Shown here piece by piece: positions 42,427 to 51,582 of a stretch of DNA of 64,000 nt. Numbering within the stretch: position 1 is the first letter of the stretch; every line of letters starts with the position of its first letter. The DNA is from Nocardioides sp. BGMRC 2183. Lineage in GTDB: Bacteria; Actinomycetota; Actinomycetes; Propionibacteriales; Nocardioidaceae. The stretch covers positions 1-64,000 of the forward strand of contig VSSA01000015.1 of NCBI GenBank assembly GCA_008123405.1. Reading direction: 5' to 3'. Below the pieces are notes generated by a model, which made no database searches, was not told the DNA's origin, and was given only the letters and a program-made list of their open reading frames with translations. A program made the position numbers and the translations under genes.

Positions 42427-43331
42427 GCCGCGTGAGCAGCCGCATGCTGCGGACCTTGGCGCTGGGCCTGGTGCTGGGAGTAACCGTCCTGTTGATCCCG
42501 AACAGCGCGCCGGAGGAGACCAGGTTCAGCCTGGTGAAGTTCGAGCACAGCGCCGGCGTCGACGTCGACCCTGAGACGGTGTGGATCCTGGCAGTGGGCT
42601 CGGATGCCCGGCAGGGTGAGAACCCGTTGCGCACCCGAGGGGACGCCCTGCAGCTGGTCGGGATGAACACCCGCACGGGTGCCGCGACAGCGATCGGCAT
42701 TCCTCGCGACAGTTGGGTGCCGATCCCGGGCGTGGGCTCCAACCGGGTCAACGCCGCGCTCTACTACGGCGGGCCGCAGCTGCTCGGCGAGACGGTCGGC
42801 GACCTGGTCGGCGTGGAGCCCGACTATGTGATGGTGACCACCTTCTGGGGGATGCGCGACATGGTCGACGACATCGGCGGCGTCACCGTGCGGAACCCGC
42901 GGTACTTCTCCGACGAGAATCTCTGGCCGCAAGGCTTCAAGCAGGGGGAGCTGCGGCTCGGCGGACATGGCGCCACCGCGTTCAGCCGGGTGCGCAAGTC
43001 GCTCGCGGGCGGCGACTTCGACCGTTCGGCCAACCAGCAGCGCGTGATGCGGGCGATCCAGGCGCGCGTCGCGCAACGCGCCGACGACCCGGGGTTCATC
43101 GAGTCCGGCGTCTTCAGCGTGCTGCAGCATCTCGACACCGACGCCGGACCCGCCGAGCTGTTCCGGATCGCCCAGGCAGTCGCGCAGGTGGACCCGAAGA
43201 AGATCACCAACTGCGTGCTCCCCGGCGGCATCGGCAATGTCGGCGGTGCCAGCGTGGTGATCCCGGACACGGCCACGGCGCGGCGTTACGGCGACGACGC
43301 CCGGAAGGACGCCACGATCAAGCGCTGCTGA
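42423..43331 (+). CDS. LytR-CpsA-Psr (LCP) family glycopolymer transferase
   Basis: A 302-residue protein with an N-terminal membrane anchor (TLALGLVLGVTVLLIP) and one LCP domain: LAVGSDARQGENPLRTRGDALQLVGMN, IPRDSWVPIPGVGSNRVNAALYYGGP, GVTVRNPRYFSDE and HGATAFSRVRKSLAGGDFDRSANQQRVM. Asp and Arg residues in these segments bind the pyrophosphate-linked polyprenyl substrate. Such enzymes attach wall glycopolymers to peptidoglycan. It is shorter than the usual two-domain actinobacterial form, lacking the C-terminal LytR_C domain. Confidence 0.85.
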   Translation: MSRVSSRMLRTLALGLVLGVTVLLIPNSAPEETRFSLVKFEHSAGVDVDPETVWILAVGSDARQGENPLRTRGDALQLVGMNTRTGAATAIGIPRDSWVPIPGVGSNRVNAALYYGGPQLLGETVGDLVGVEPDYVMVTTFWGMRDMVDDIGGVTVRNPRYFSDENLWPQGFKQGELRLGGHGATAFSRVRKSLAGGDFDRSANQQRVMRAIQARVAQRADDPGFIESGVFSVLQHLDTDAGPAELFRIAQAVAQVDPKKITNCVLPGGIGNVGGASVVIPDTATARRYGDDARKDATIKRC

Positions 43332-43332
43332 T

Positions 43333-43367
43333 CCTCCTGACCCGGCCGACTCGGCCGGGTCAGGAGG
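43333..43367. terminator. Terminator between LCP gene and rnhA
   Basis: CCTCCTGACCCGG and CCGGGTCAGGAGG form a perfect stem around a short GC loop. It overlaps the stop codon of the convergent rnhA gene (43360-43362) and can act in both directions. Confidence 0.8.
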
Positions 43368-43836
43368 TCGCCTCCCGGGCACCACGTCCGGCCAACTCGT
43401 CGGCGCGCTCGTTGCCCGGGTCCCCGGCGTGCCCCTTGACCCAGTGCCAGGAGACCTGGTGACGGCCGGCCGCGTCGTCCAGGCGACGCCAGAGGTCCTC
43501 GTTCTTCACCGGCTGCTTCGAGGCCGTCCGCCAGCCGTTGGACTTCCACTTCGCCACCCAGGACAGGATCCCGTTGCGCACATAGCTGCTGTCCGTGTAG
43601 AGCTCCACCCGCGACGGACGGTTGAGCGTCTCCAGCGCCTGGATGGCCGCCATCAGCTCCATCCGGTTGTTCGTGGTGGCCGGCTCTCCGCCGTACAGCT
43701 CGCGTTCGTGCTCGCCGTAGGCCATCAGCACACCCCAGCCGCCGGGGCCGGGGTTCCCGTGGCAGGCGCCGTCGGTGTAGACGACGACAGCGGGGCCGTC
43801 GATGTCATCGGGGGAGAGGGATGCGTCGGCAGGCAC
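43360..43836 (-). CDS. rnhA: Ribonuclease HI
   Basis: A 158-residue enzyme that degrades RNA in RNA-DNA hybrids. Active-site segments: [20 protein letters not shown] (Asp), [15 protein letters not shown] (Glu), [14 protein letters not shown] (Asp) and [17 protein letters not shown] (His and Asp). GTG 43836 is preceded on the minus strand by TACGAT (43843-43848) at 6 nt, the leaderless pattern. Its promoter faces that of the HNH lipoprotein gene within 30 bp. Confidence 0.95.
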   Translation of the reverse strand: MPADASLSPDDIDGPAVVVYTDGACHGNPGPGGWGVLMAYGEHERELYGGEPATTNNRMELMAAIQALETLNRPSRVELYTDSSYVRNGILSWVAKWKSNGWRTASKQPVKNEDLWRRLDDAAGRHQVSWHWVKGHAGDPGNERADELAGRGAREATS

Positions 43837-43877
43837 CTGCGGATCGTAGTGGCGGTCGGTTCTGGCAGTCTCATCGC

Positions 43878-44675
43878 GTGCGGACGACCGGGGGCTGGAG
43901 AGCCGGTGCGGTGAGCCTGATGCTCGCGGCGCTGGCCGGCTGCGTGGCCGAGCCGGGCGACCCGCCCGCACCGTCCCCGGCGCCGGACGCCGCCACTGCG
44001 TCACCCGGCACGGCCGCACCCTCCCCGGAGCCGTCCGCCCCGGAGTCCTCCAGTTCGAGGCCCGCAGTCGCCGACCCCTCGCCTCGAGCGGTACGTCGTG
44101 CACGTCGCCACCTCGACCGGCTCGCCAGTGTGGAGCGGTCGCCCGACGGACTCCCCGACTATCGCCGAGAGGCGTTCGGCAGCGCCTGGGCCGATGTCGA
44201 CGGCAACGGGTGCAACCAGCGCGACGACGTGCTGCTCCGCGATGCCGTCCCTGACACGGTGCGCACCGCAGCGCAGGGGGCCTGCGACCACGACGTGCTG
44301 GCGGGGGCCTGGGTGGACCCCTACAGCGGTGTGCTGCTGGAGTTCGACGACCTCAAAGACCTTCGTCAAGCCCAGGCGATCCAGATCGACCACGTGGTCC
44401 CGCTCGCAGAGGCGTGGATCTCCGGGGCCGCCGGGTGGAGCGACGAGCAGCGTCGCGGCTACGCCAACGACCTCGGCGTGCTGCTCGCGGTCGACGGTCC
44501 CGCGAATGCGGGCAAGGGAGCCGACGATCCGGCGGCGTGGCGACCGCGGGAGCCTTTCCAGTGCGCGTACGCGGTCGCCTGGATCGGGATCAAGCACTCC
44601 TGGGTGCTGGCGGCCGACGCCAGCGAGGTGGCCGCTCTCGATGAGTTGCTGGCGACCTGCCCCGGAGAGCAGTGA
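43878..44675 (+). CDS. Predicted lipoprotein with HNH (DUF1524-like) nuclease domain
   Basis: A 265-residue protein with signal [14 protein letters not shown] and lipobox LAGC, then a Pro/Ser/Ala-rich spacer to about residue 70. The nuclease domain has [15 protein letters not shown], the core [17 protein letters not shown] (DH motif), and [30 protein letters not shown] (Asn/Lys). HNH nucleases of this secreted type probably act outside the cell on DNA. CAGTCT at 43866-43871 ends 6 nt before GTG 43878. A hairpin at its stop codon terminates it. Confidence 0.82.
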   Translation: MRTTGGWRAGAVSLMLAALAGCVAEPGDPPAPSPAPDAATASPGTAAPSPEPSAPESSSSRPAVADPSPRAVRRARRHLDRLASVERSPDGLPDYRREAFGSAWADVDGNGCNQRDDVLLRDAVPDTVRTAAQGACDHDVLAGAWVDPYSGVLLEFDDLKDLRQAQAIQIDHVVPLAEAWISGAAGWSDEQRRGYANDLGVLLAVDGPANAGKGADDPAAWRPREPFQCAYAVAWIGIKHSWVLAADASEVAALDELLATCPGEQ

Positions 44676-44704
44676 GCCCGGACCACGTTTCGTAGGTCCG
44701 GGCT
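44675..44704 (+). terminator. Terminator after HNH lipoprotein
   Basis: AGCCCGGACC pairs perfectly with GGTCCGGGCT around a 10-nt loop. It begins at the last base of the stop codon. The convergent tRNA gene lies just beyond, so it may also serve that. Confidence 0.75.
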
Positions 44705-44731
44705 ATGCCGATGTCCTGAGACATCACAACG

Positions 44732-44804
44732 CGCCTCCGGCAGGATTCGAACCTGCGACACCTGGTACCGGAAACCAGTGCTCTATCCCCTGAGCTACGG
44801 AGGC
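44732..44804 (-). tRNA. tRNA-Arg (anticodon CCG)
   Basis: The minus strand folds as a 73-nt cloverleaf with acceptor GCCTCCG/CGGAGGC, T-arm GCAGGTTCGAATCCTGC, and anticodon stem CTGGT/ACCAG with loop TTCCGGT. The anticodon is CCG, reading CGG codons. The 3' CCA is not encoded. It lies next to argS, in the same relation as in mycobacteria. Confidence 0.95.
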
Positions 44805-44912
44805 ATGCGCAGCACGTCGAGACGGCGAACCGAGCGGGTGCTGGCGCGGAGCCGCACACTACCGGTCGACATCGGTGCGAGGGAAACCGGCACCCGCCGA
44901 TACGCTTGGCCG

Positions 44913-46580
44913 GTGACGCCAGCGCAGCTCTCCAGCACCATCGTCGACACCCTCACGGCACTCGTCGCCGAGGGGGAGCTCGCCCTGCCGGACCCGGTTC
45001 CGGCCGAGGTGACCATCGAGCGTCCTCGGCAGAAGGGGCACGGAGACTACGCGACGAACGTGGCACTCCAGTTGGCGAAGCGGGCGGGCACCAATCCGCG
45101 TGCGCTCGGCGAGCTGCTCGCGGGACGGCTCCGCACCGTCGATGGGATCGGCGGGGTGGAGGTTGCCGGACCGGGCTTCCTCAACATCACGGTCGAGGCA
45201 GGCGCCCAGGGGCGGGTCGCCGCCGACGTGGTCGCGGCCGGCTCCGCCTATGGGCACACCAGCACGTTGGCCGGCCAGAAGGTCAACGTCGAGTTCATCT
45301 CCGCCAACCCGACCGGTCCGTTGCACCTCGGTCACACCCGATGGGCCGTGCTCGGCGACGCCATCGGCCGGGTGCTCAGCGCCGCCGGTGCCGAGGTGAC
45401 CCGCGAGTTCTACATCAACGACCGCGGTGTCCAGATGAATCACTTCGCCGACTCGATCATCGCCGCGGCACTCGGCGAGCCGCGACCCGAGGACGGCTAC
45501 GCGGGTGCCTACATCGACGACCTTGCGACCGCCGTCGCGGCAGCGAGCCCGGGCATCTTCGAGCTGCCGGCGCAGGAGCGGCGCGTCGCCGTACGGGCGA
45601 AGGGCTATGAGATCCAGCTCCGGGAGCAGCAGGAGCAGCTCGACGGGTTCAACACGCACTTCGACGTGTGGTCCTCCGAGCTCTCGTTGCACGAGTCCGG
45701 GTCGGTCCCCGAGACGCTCGCCCGACTCAAGGGACTGGGCCACGTCTACGAGCAGGACGGCGCCCTGTGGATGCGCACGACGGACTTCGGCGACGACAAG
45801 GACCGGGTGCTGATCAAGTCCGACGGCGAGCTCACCTACTTCGCCTCCGACACCGCCTACTACCTCGACAAGCGTGCCCGCGGGTTCGACCGCTGCATCT
45901 ATCTGCTCGGAGCCGACCACCATGGCTATGTCGGGCGCCTGCGGGCGATGGCCGCGTGCGTCGGCGACGACCCGGACCAGACGCTGGAGGTGCTCATCGG
46001 CCAGTTGGTGAAGATCATGCGGGACGGCAGCGAGCTGCGGCTCTCCAAGCGGGCCGGCACGATCGTCACCCTCAACGAGCTGGCCGAGGAGATCGGCGTC
46101 GACGCCCTTCGCTACTCGCTGGCGCGCTATCCGGCCGACTCGCCGCTGACCCTCGACGTCGCCGAGATCACCAAGGCCTCCAACGACAACCCGGTCTACT
46201 ACGTCCAGTACGCGCATGCCCGGACCTGCCGGATGATCGAGAACGCGCAGGATCTCGGGATGAGCATGCCGGCGGACTTCGACCCGTCGTTGCTCGCGCA
46301 CGAACGCGACGGTGAGCTGTTGCGGGCGCTGGCGGAGTTCCCCCGGGTGGTGGCCAGCGCTGCCGAGCTGCGCGAGCCGCACCGGATCGCTCGCTACTTG
46401 GAGGACACCGCGTCGGTGTTCAACAAGTGGTACGACACGAAGGAGTGCCGGATGCTGCCGCAGGGCGACGAGCCGGTGACCGCGACCAACGAGGCGCGCC
46501 TGGTGCTCGTGCTGGCCACCCGCACCGTCATCGCCAACGCCCTGGATCTGCTCGGCGTCTCCGCGCCCGAGCGCATGTGA
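44913..46580 (+). CDS. argS: Arginyl-tRNA synthetase
   Basis: A 555-residue class I synthetase. The N-terminal tRNA D-loop-binding domain has RPRQKGHGDYATNVALQLAKRAG. The HIGH motif appears as NPTGPLHLGHTRWAVLGDAI, followed by EFYINDRGVQMNHF. The KMSKS region is degenerate, LRLSKRAGTIVTL, with Lys retained, as in other ArgRS. ALRYSLARYPADSPLTLD and the DALR anticodon-binding domain end it. TACGCT at 44901-44906 ends 6 nt before GTG 44913. It charges the neighbouring tRNA-Arg. Confidence 0.95.
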   Translation: MTPAQLSSTIVDTLTALVAEGELALPDPVPAEVTIERPRQKGHGDYATNVALQLAKRAGTNPRALGELLAGRLRTVDGIGGVEVAGPGFLNITVEAGAQGRVAADVVAAGSAYGHTSTLAGQKVNVEFISANPTGPLHLGHTRWAVLGDAIGRVLSAAGAEVTREFYINDRGVQMNHFADSIIAAALGEPRPEDGYAGAYIDDLATAVAAASPGIFELPAQERRVAVRAKGYEIQLREQQEQLDGFNTHFDVWSSELSLHESGSVPETLARLKGLGHVYEQDGALWMRTTDFGDDKDRVLIKSDGELTYFASDTAYYLDKRARGFDRCIYLLGADHHGYVGRLRAMAACVGDDPDQTLEVLIGQLVKIMRDGSELRLSKRAGTIVTLNELAEEIGVDALRYSLARYPADSPLTLDVAEITKASNDNPVYYVQYAHARTCRMIENAQDLGMSMPADFDPSLLAHERDGELLRALAEFPRVVASAAELREPHRIARYLEDTASVFNKWYDTKECRMLPQGDEPVTATNEARLVLVLATRTVIANALDLLGVSAPERM

Positions 46581-46635
46581 CCACGGCGCGACCGACTCGA
46601 CCGGGCTCCGCCCGAACCGACCTGAAAGGCACCCG

Positions 46636-48027
46636 ATGACCCACGAGGCCGGCTGGGCGCACGCGCCCGGTGCGTTGCGCGGACCGTCCTGGCTCCGCAC
46701 CCCCGGTGACGTCAACGCGCTCGTCCCACAACTGTGGTCCCGCACCGCACACAAGCAGGACGGAGACCTGGTGGTCGGCGGAGTGCCGTTGGCCGACCTG
46801 GTGGCCGAGCACAACACGCCGGCCTACGTGCTCGACGAAGAGGACTTCCGAGCGCGGGCGCGGGCATTCCGTGATGCTTTCGCCGGCTGGGACGTCTACT
46901 ACGCGGGCAAGGCGTTCTTGTGCACCGCGGTCGCGCGCTGGGTCGCCGAGGAGGGACTCCACCTCGACGTGTGCTCGGCCGGCGAGCTCACCGTCGCGCT
47001 GCGCGCCGGCGTGGACCCGTGTCGGATCGGCTATCACGGCAACAACAAGTCGGTGGCCGAGCTCCGTCGCGCGGTCGCGGCCGGGATCGGCCGGATCATC
47101 GTCGACTCGGTCGTCGAGATCGAGCGGTTGGAGATGATCACCGCCGACACCGGACTCGCCGCTCGGGTGATGCTGCGCGTCACCGCCGGGGTGGAGGCCC
47201 ACACCCACGAGTACATCGCCACCGCTCACGAGGATCAGAAGTTCGGTCTCTCGATCACCTCCGGCGACGCCTTCGAGGCGGTACGACGCCTGCAGGCGTG
47301 CGAGGGCATCGAGATGCTCGGCCTGCACTCGCACATCGGCAGCCAGATCTTCGACGCCTCCGGATTCGAGGTCGCGGCCCGCCGGGTGCTGGCCCTGCAT
47401 GCCCGGGTGGCCGACGAGCTCGGCGTGGTCCTGCCCGAGATGGATCTCGGCGGCGGTTTCGGCATCGCCTACACGACCCAGGACGACCCCAGCGAGCCAG
47501 CCGAGCTGGCCGCCGAGATGTCCAGGATCGTCGAACACGAGTGCCGTGCCCTCGGCGTCGAGCAACCCCGGCTCTCGATCGAGCCCGGCCGCGCGATCGT
47601 GGGCCCCTCGGTCTGCACCGTCTACACCGTGGGCACCGTGAAGCCGGTCACCCTGGACGCCGGAGCGATCCGCACCTACGTCAGCGTGGACGGCGGGATG
47701 AGCGACAACGTGCGCACCGCGCTCTACGACGCCGACTACTCCTGCACCCTGGCCAACCGCGACTCCGACGCCCCCGCCACGCTGGCGCGGGTGGTCGGCA
47801 AGCATTGCGAGGCCGGCGACATCGTGGTGCGCGACGAGTTCCTGCCTGCCGACGTCGCCCCGGGTGATCTGGTTGCGGTGCCCGGGACGGGTGCGTACTG
47901 CCGCTCGATGGCCTCGAACTACAACCACGCGCTGCGACCGCCGGTGATCGCGGTTCGGGACGGTGTCGCGCGCGTCGTGGTGAGGCGGGAGACTGAGGAC
48001 GACCTGTTGGCGACGGATGTGGGCTGA
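46636..48027 (+). CDS. lysA: Diaminopimelate decarboxylase
   Basis: A 463-residue PLP enzyme for the last step of lysine synthesis. DVYYAGKAFLCTAVARW contains the PLP lysine. SAGELTVALRAGV, GNNKSVAELRRAV, HSHIGSQIFD, GGGFGIAYT and EPGRAIVGPSV follow. The C-terminal domain has the second-subunit DGGMSDNVRTALYDA and CES-like residues. ATG 46636 sits after GAAAGG. The hom gene begins immediately after its stop (TGAATG), so lysA heads a lysine/threonine operon in the order lysA-hom-thrC-thrB. Confidence 0.95.
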   Translation: MTHEAGWAHAPGALRGPSWLRTPGDVNALVPQLWSRTAHKQDGDLVVGGVPLADLVAEHNTPAYVLDEEDFRARARAFRDAFAGWDVYYAGKAFLCTAVARWVAEEGLHLDVCSAGELTVALRAGVDPCRIGYHGNNKSVAELRRAVAAGIGRIIVDSVVEIERLEMITADTGLAARVMLRVTAGVEAHTHEYIATAHEDQKFGLSITSGDAFEAVRRLQACEGIEMLGLHSHIGSQIFDASGFEVAARRVLALHARVADELGVVLPEMDLGGGFGIAYTTQDDPSEPAELAAEMSRIVEHECRALGVEQPRLSIEPGRAIVGPSVCTVYTVGTVKPVTLDAGAIRTYVSVDGGMSDNVRTALYDADYSCTLANRDSDAPATLARVVGKHCEAGDIVVRDEFLPADVAPGDLVAVPGTGAYCRSMASNYNHALRPPVIAVRDGVARVVVRRETEDDLLATDVG

Positions 48028-49356
48028 ATGAGTGAGGGTGACAAGCGGTCGGCTGTGCGATCGCTGAAGGTGGCGGTGCTCGGCTGTGGTTCGGTCGGGT
48101 CCCAGGTGGTGCGCCTGCTCCAGGAGCAGGCCGGTGACCTGGAGGCACGTGTCGGTGCGCCGGTCGAGTTGGCCGGTGTCGCCGTACGACGCCTGGATGC
48201 CGAGCGTGAGGTGGAGGTTCCCGCGAGCCTGCTCACCACCGACGCGCACGGTTTGGTGACCAGGGCCGACATCGACCTGGTGGTCGAGGTGATCGGCGGC
48301 ATCGAGCCGGCCCGCGGCCTGATCCTGGCGGCGCTGGAGAACGGCGCCTCGGTGGTGACCGCGAACAAGGCACTGCTCGCCGAGGACGGTCCGACGCTCT
48401 TCGCCGCAGCGGAGAAGGCCGGGCGCGACCTCTACTACGAAGCCGCCGTGGCCGGTGCCATTCCGATCCTGCGTCCACTCCGGGAGTCGTTGGCCGGCGA
48501 CCGGGTCACCCGTGTGCTCGGCATCGTCAACGGGACCACCAACTTCATCCTGGACAAGATGGACGTGGCCGGCAGTGGCTTCGAGGAGTCACTCGAGGAG
48601 GCCCAGGCCCTGGGCTATGCCGAGGCCGACCCGACGGCCGACGTCGAGGGATTCGACGCCGCGGCCAAGGCCGCGATCCTCGCCAGCCTCGCCTTCCACT
48701 CCCGGGTCACCGCGGCCGACGTACACCGTGAGGGCATCACCGAGGTGACCGCCGCCGACGTCCGCTCGGCCCGGGACATGGGCTGCGTGGTCAAACTGCT
48801 GGCGATCGCCGAGCTGCGCGCTGACGAGGACGGCGAGGAGGCGGTCAGCGTCCGGGTGCATCCGGCGATGATCCCCAGGTCGCACCCGTTGGCGAGCGTG
48901 CGCGAGGCCTACAACGCCGTCTTCGTCGAGTCCGACGCCGCCGGCCAGCTGATGTTCTACGGCCCCGGCGCCGGAGGCTCGCCCACAGCCAGTGCCGTGC
49001 TCGGCGACCTGGTCACCGTCGCTCGCAACCTGCGCGAGGACACGCGCGGGATGGGGGAGTCGGCCTACGCCGACCGCGCCGTGCTGCCGATGGGCATGAC
49101 ACGGACCCGCTATCACGTGGCCATCGACGTCGATGACCGTGCGGGTGTGCTGGCGGCGGTGGCGAACGCCTTCGCTGCCCACGATGTCTCCATCCAGACC
49201 GTGCGCCAGGAGGGTCGCGGCGACGACGCCCAGCTCGTGGTGGTCTCCCACAGCGCCAGTGACGCCCAGCTGTCGGCCACGGTCGGCGATCTGCAGAAGA
49301 TGGACATCGTCCGCGAGGTCACCTCGGTGATGCGGGTGGAAGGAACCGAGGAATGA
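48028..49356 (+). CDS. hom: Homoserine dehydrogenase
   Basis: A 442-residue enzyme. The Rossmann loop is [64 protein letters not shown] and [24 protein letters not shown] are the catalytic core with Asp and Lys. A C-terminal ACT domain ([29 protein letters not shown]) indicates threonine feedback. It reduces aspartate semialdehyde to homoserine. ATG 48028 directly follows lysA. Confidence 0.95.
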   Translation: MSEGDKRSAVRSLKVAVLGCGSVGSQVVRLLQEQAGDLEARVGAPVELAGVAVRRLDAEREVEVPASLLTTDAHGLVTRADIDLVVEVIGGIEPARGLILAALENGASVVTANKALLAEDGPTLFAAAEKAGRDLYYEAAVAGAIPILRPLRESLAGDRVTRVLGIVNGTTNFILDKMDVAGSGFEESLEEAQALGYAEADPTADVEGFDAAAKAAILASLAFHSRVTAADVHREGITEVTAADVRSARDMGCVVKLLAIAELRADEDGEEAVSVRVHPAMIPRSHPLASVREAYNAVFVESDAAGQLMFYGPGAGGSPTASAVLGDLVTVARNLREDTRGMGESAYADRAVLPMGMTRTRYHVAIDVDDRAGVLAAVANAFAAHDVSIQTVRQEGRGDDAQLVVVSHSASDAQLSATVGDLQKMDIVREVTSVMRVEGTEE

Positions 49357-50438
49357 AACCCAGCGCGGCCGCCGGGCCCACCACGCACCAGTGGCGGGGA
49401 GTGATCGAGGAGTACCGCGAGCTGCTCGACATCCCGGCCGACACCCCCGCCGTCACCCTGCGGGAGGGCGGCACCCCGCTGGTCCACTCGGGCTGGCTCT
49501 CCGGGCTGACCGGCGCCGAGGTGTGGATCAAGGTCGAGGGCAGCAACCCGACCGGGTCGTTCAAGGACCGCGGCATGACCACCGCGCTCTCCGTCGCCGT
49601 GCACGAAGGCGCCAAGGCCGTCGTGTGTGCCTCCACCGGCAACACGTCGGCCTCGATGGCCGCCTACGCCGCCAAGGCCGGCGTGACCCCGGTCGTGCTG
49701 GTCCCCGAGGGCAAGATCGCGGCCGGCAAGATGGCGCAGGCGGTGCTCCACGGCTCGCAGGTGATCCAGGTGCGCGGCAACTTCGACGACTGCCTACGGA
49801 TGGCGCGCGAGATGGCGTGGCACTACCCGGTGGCCCTGGTGAACTCGGTGAACCCCGCCCGCCTGGAAGGCCAGAAGACCGCCGCCTTCGAGATCGTGGA
49901 CTTCCTCGGGGACGCCCCTGACTACCACCTCCTCCCGGTCGGCAACGCGGGCAACATCTCGGCCTACTGGCTCGGCTACACCCAGTACGCCGCCCTCGGG
50001 CGTGCCAGCAAGCGACCGGTGATGCGCGGATTCCAGGCCGAGGGCGCCGCACCGTTGGTGACCGGTGAGCCTTTCCCGGACCCGGAGACCAAGGCGACGG
50101 CGATCCGGATCGGCAACCCTGCCTCGTGGAAGCTCGCCGAGGCGGCACGCGACGAGTCCGGTGGCCGATTCGCGGCACTCTCCGACGCCCAGATTCTCGC
50201 GGCGCAGAAGGAGCTTGCGCGCCACGACGGCATCTTCGTCGAGCCCGCGTCCGCCGCGGGCGTGGCTGGCCTCCTCGCCGAGCTGGCCGCCGGCGAGTCC
50301 TACCGAGGGACCACCGTGGCGATCACGGTGACCGGGCACGGCCTCAAGGACATCAGCACGCCGCTGGAGGACCTCACCTTGCCCGACACCGTGGTGGACG
50401 CCGACGTCGACGCGGCCGCCGCCGCGGCCGGGCTGTGA
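49353..50438 (+). CDS. thrC: Threonine synthase
   Basis: A 361-residue fold type II PLP enzyme. The PLP lysine lies in [65 protein letters not shown] and VTGHGLKD are conserved motifs. It converts O-phosphohomoserine to threonine. ATG 49353 overlaps the hom stop by 4 nt (ATGA), which ensures coupling. Confidence 0.95.
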   Translation: MKPSAAAGPTTHQWRGVIEEYRELLDIPADTPAVTLREGGTPLVHSGWLSGLTGAEVWIKVEGSNPTGSFKDRGMTTALSVAVHEGAKAVVCASTGNTSASMAAYAAKAGVTPVVLVPEGKIAAGKMAQAVLHGSQVIQVRGNFDDCLRMAREMAWHYPVALVNSVNPARLEGQKTAAFEIVDFLGDAPDYHLLPVGNAGNISAYWLGYTQYAALGRASKRPVMRGFQAEGAAPLVTGEPFPDPETKATAIRIGNPASWKLAEAARDESGGRFAALSDAQILAAQKELARHDGIFVEPASAAGVAGLLAELAAGESYRGTTVAITVTGHGLKDISTPLEDLTLPDTVVDADVDAAAAAAGL

Positions 50439-51361
50439 GCCCGGACCCACCGATGACCTTCGTGGAAGGCCCCGTCGGGGTCACCGTCCCGGCGACCTCG
50501 GCGAATCTCGGCCCGGGTTTCGACACCCTCGGACTCGCACTCGACCTGCGCGACCGTCTCGAGGCCGAGGTGGTCGCCGACGGCCTCGAGGTGCAGGTGC
50601 ACGGGGTGGGAGCCGGAGAGGTGCCGACCGACGAGCGCCACCTGGTGGTGCGGTCGATGCGCGCCACCTTCGACCGGATGGGACTCACCCCGCCGGGCCT
50701 GCGACTCGTCTGTCACAACGTCATCCCGCACGCCCGCGGCCTCGGGTCGTCCTCGGCGGCGATCGTGGCCGGGGTCTGGCTGGCGCGCGACCTGGTGGCG
50801 GGCGGCCGGCTGCTCCTCGACGACGAGGCGCTGCTCGACCTCGCCGCGCAGATCGAGGGACATCCCGACAACGTGGCGCCGGCGCTCCTCGGCGGGTTCG
50901 TGATCTCCGGGCAGGACCCGGATGGCGCGTTCTACGCCGTACCCGGTTCGGTGGATCCGCGGGTCGGGGCGGTGGTCTTCATCCCGCCCGAACCGGTCTC
51001 GACGGAGGCTGCTCGCGGCCTGCTGCCAGCCGAGGTTCCGCACGCCGACGCCGCCCGCAACGCCGGGCGCGCCGCCCTGCTGGTCGCGGCGCTGGCCAGC
51101 AGTCCCGAGCAGTTGCTACGGGCGACAGAGGACCGATTGCACCAGGACTATCGGCGTCCGGCGATGCCGGCCAGCCTGGATCTGGTCGCTGCGCTGCGGT
51201 CGGAGGGCGTGCCCGCCGTGGTCTCCGGTGCCGGGCCGACCGTCTTGGCCTTCGTCGACGCCGGTCGTAGGACACAGACCGACCGGCTGCGTGGCCGCTG
51301 TCCCCGGGGCTGGCAGGTGCAGGTGCTCGCGGTGGACCCACGCGGCGCCGTCGGGCACTGA
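50435..51361 (+). CDS. thrB: Homoserine kinase
   Basis: A 308-residue GHMP kinase: [40 protein letters not shown] (the phosphate-binding loop), [17 protein letters not shown] and [11 protein letters not shown]. It phosphorylates homoserine for thrC. GTG 50435 overlaps the thrC stop by 4 nt (GTGA); an ATG at 50453 is the alternative start and would leave the reading frame uncoupled. Confidence 0.95.
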   Translation: MSPDPPMTFVEGPVGVTVPATSANLGPGFDTLGLALDLRDRLEAEVVADGLEVQVHGVGAGEVPTDERHLVVRSMRATFDRMGLTPPGLRLVCHNVIPHARGLGSSSAAIVAGVWLARDLVAGGRLLLDDEALLDLAAQIEGHPDNVAPALLGGFVISGQDPDGAFYAVPGSVDPRVGAVVFIPPEPVSTEAARGLLPAEVPHADAARNAGRAALLVAALASSPEQLLRATEDRLHQDYRRPAMPASLDLVAALRSEGVPAVVSGAGPTVLAFVDAGRRTQTDRLRGRCPRGWQVQVLAVDPRGAVGH

Positions 51362-51401
51362 CGCGGGAGCGTCGCTGCCCGCGCGATCTCCAGGTCTCGT
51401 G

Positions 51402-51407
51402 TAGATT
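51402..51407 (+). promoter_or_regulatory. Extended -10 promoter of rho
   Basis: TGTAGATT carries a TAGATT -10 with an upstream TG. It predicts a leader of about 170 nt before GTG 51583. A long leader on rho is usual, since Rho commonly autoregulates in its own leader; no terminator hairpin was recognised there. Confidence 0.5.
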
Positions 51408-51582
51408 GTCGGCGCACCGTCGGGTTCTCCGTGTGCGGTGCGTGCCCGTGGTCTCGGCCCGGTTGCCCCAGCTCCTCGTCGATGCTGACACCGCTTCCGC
51501 GCCCCGGGCGTTCAGACCAACACACCGCAGCACCAGCGGCCGACGGCCGTCTGCTGCTCACGATCCGTGGGAAGGGCCTCAC

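Noticed and set aside
44732-44804. tRNA-Arg as an integration site
   Set aside because: No integrase gene or duplicated tRNA end is present nearby.
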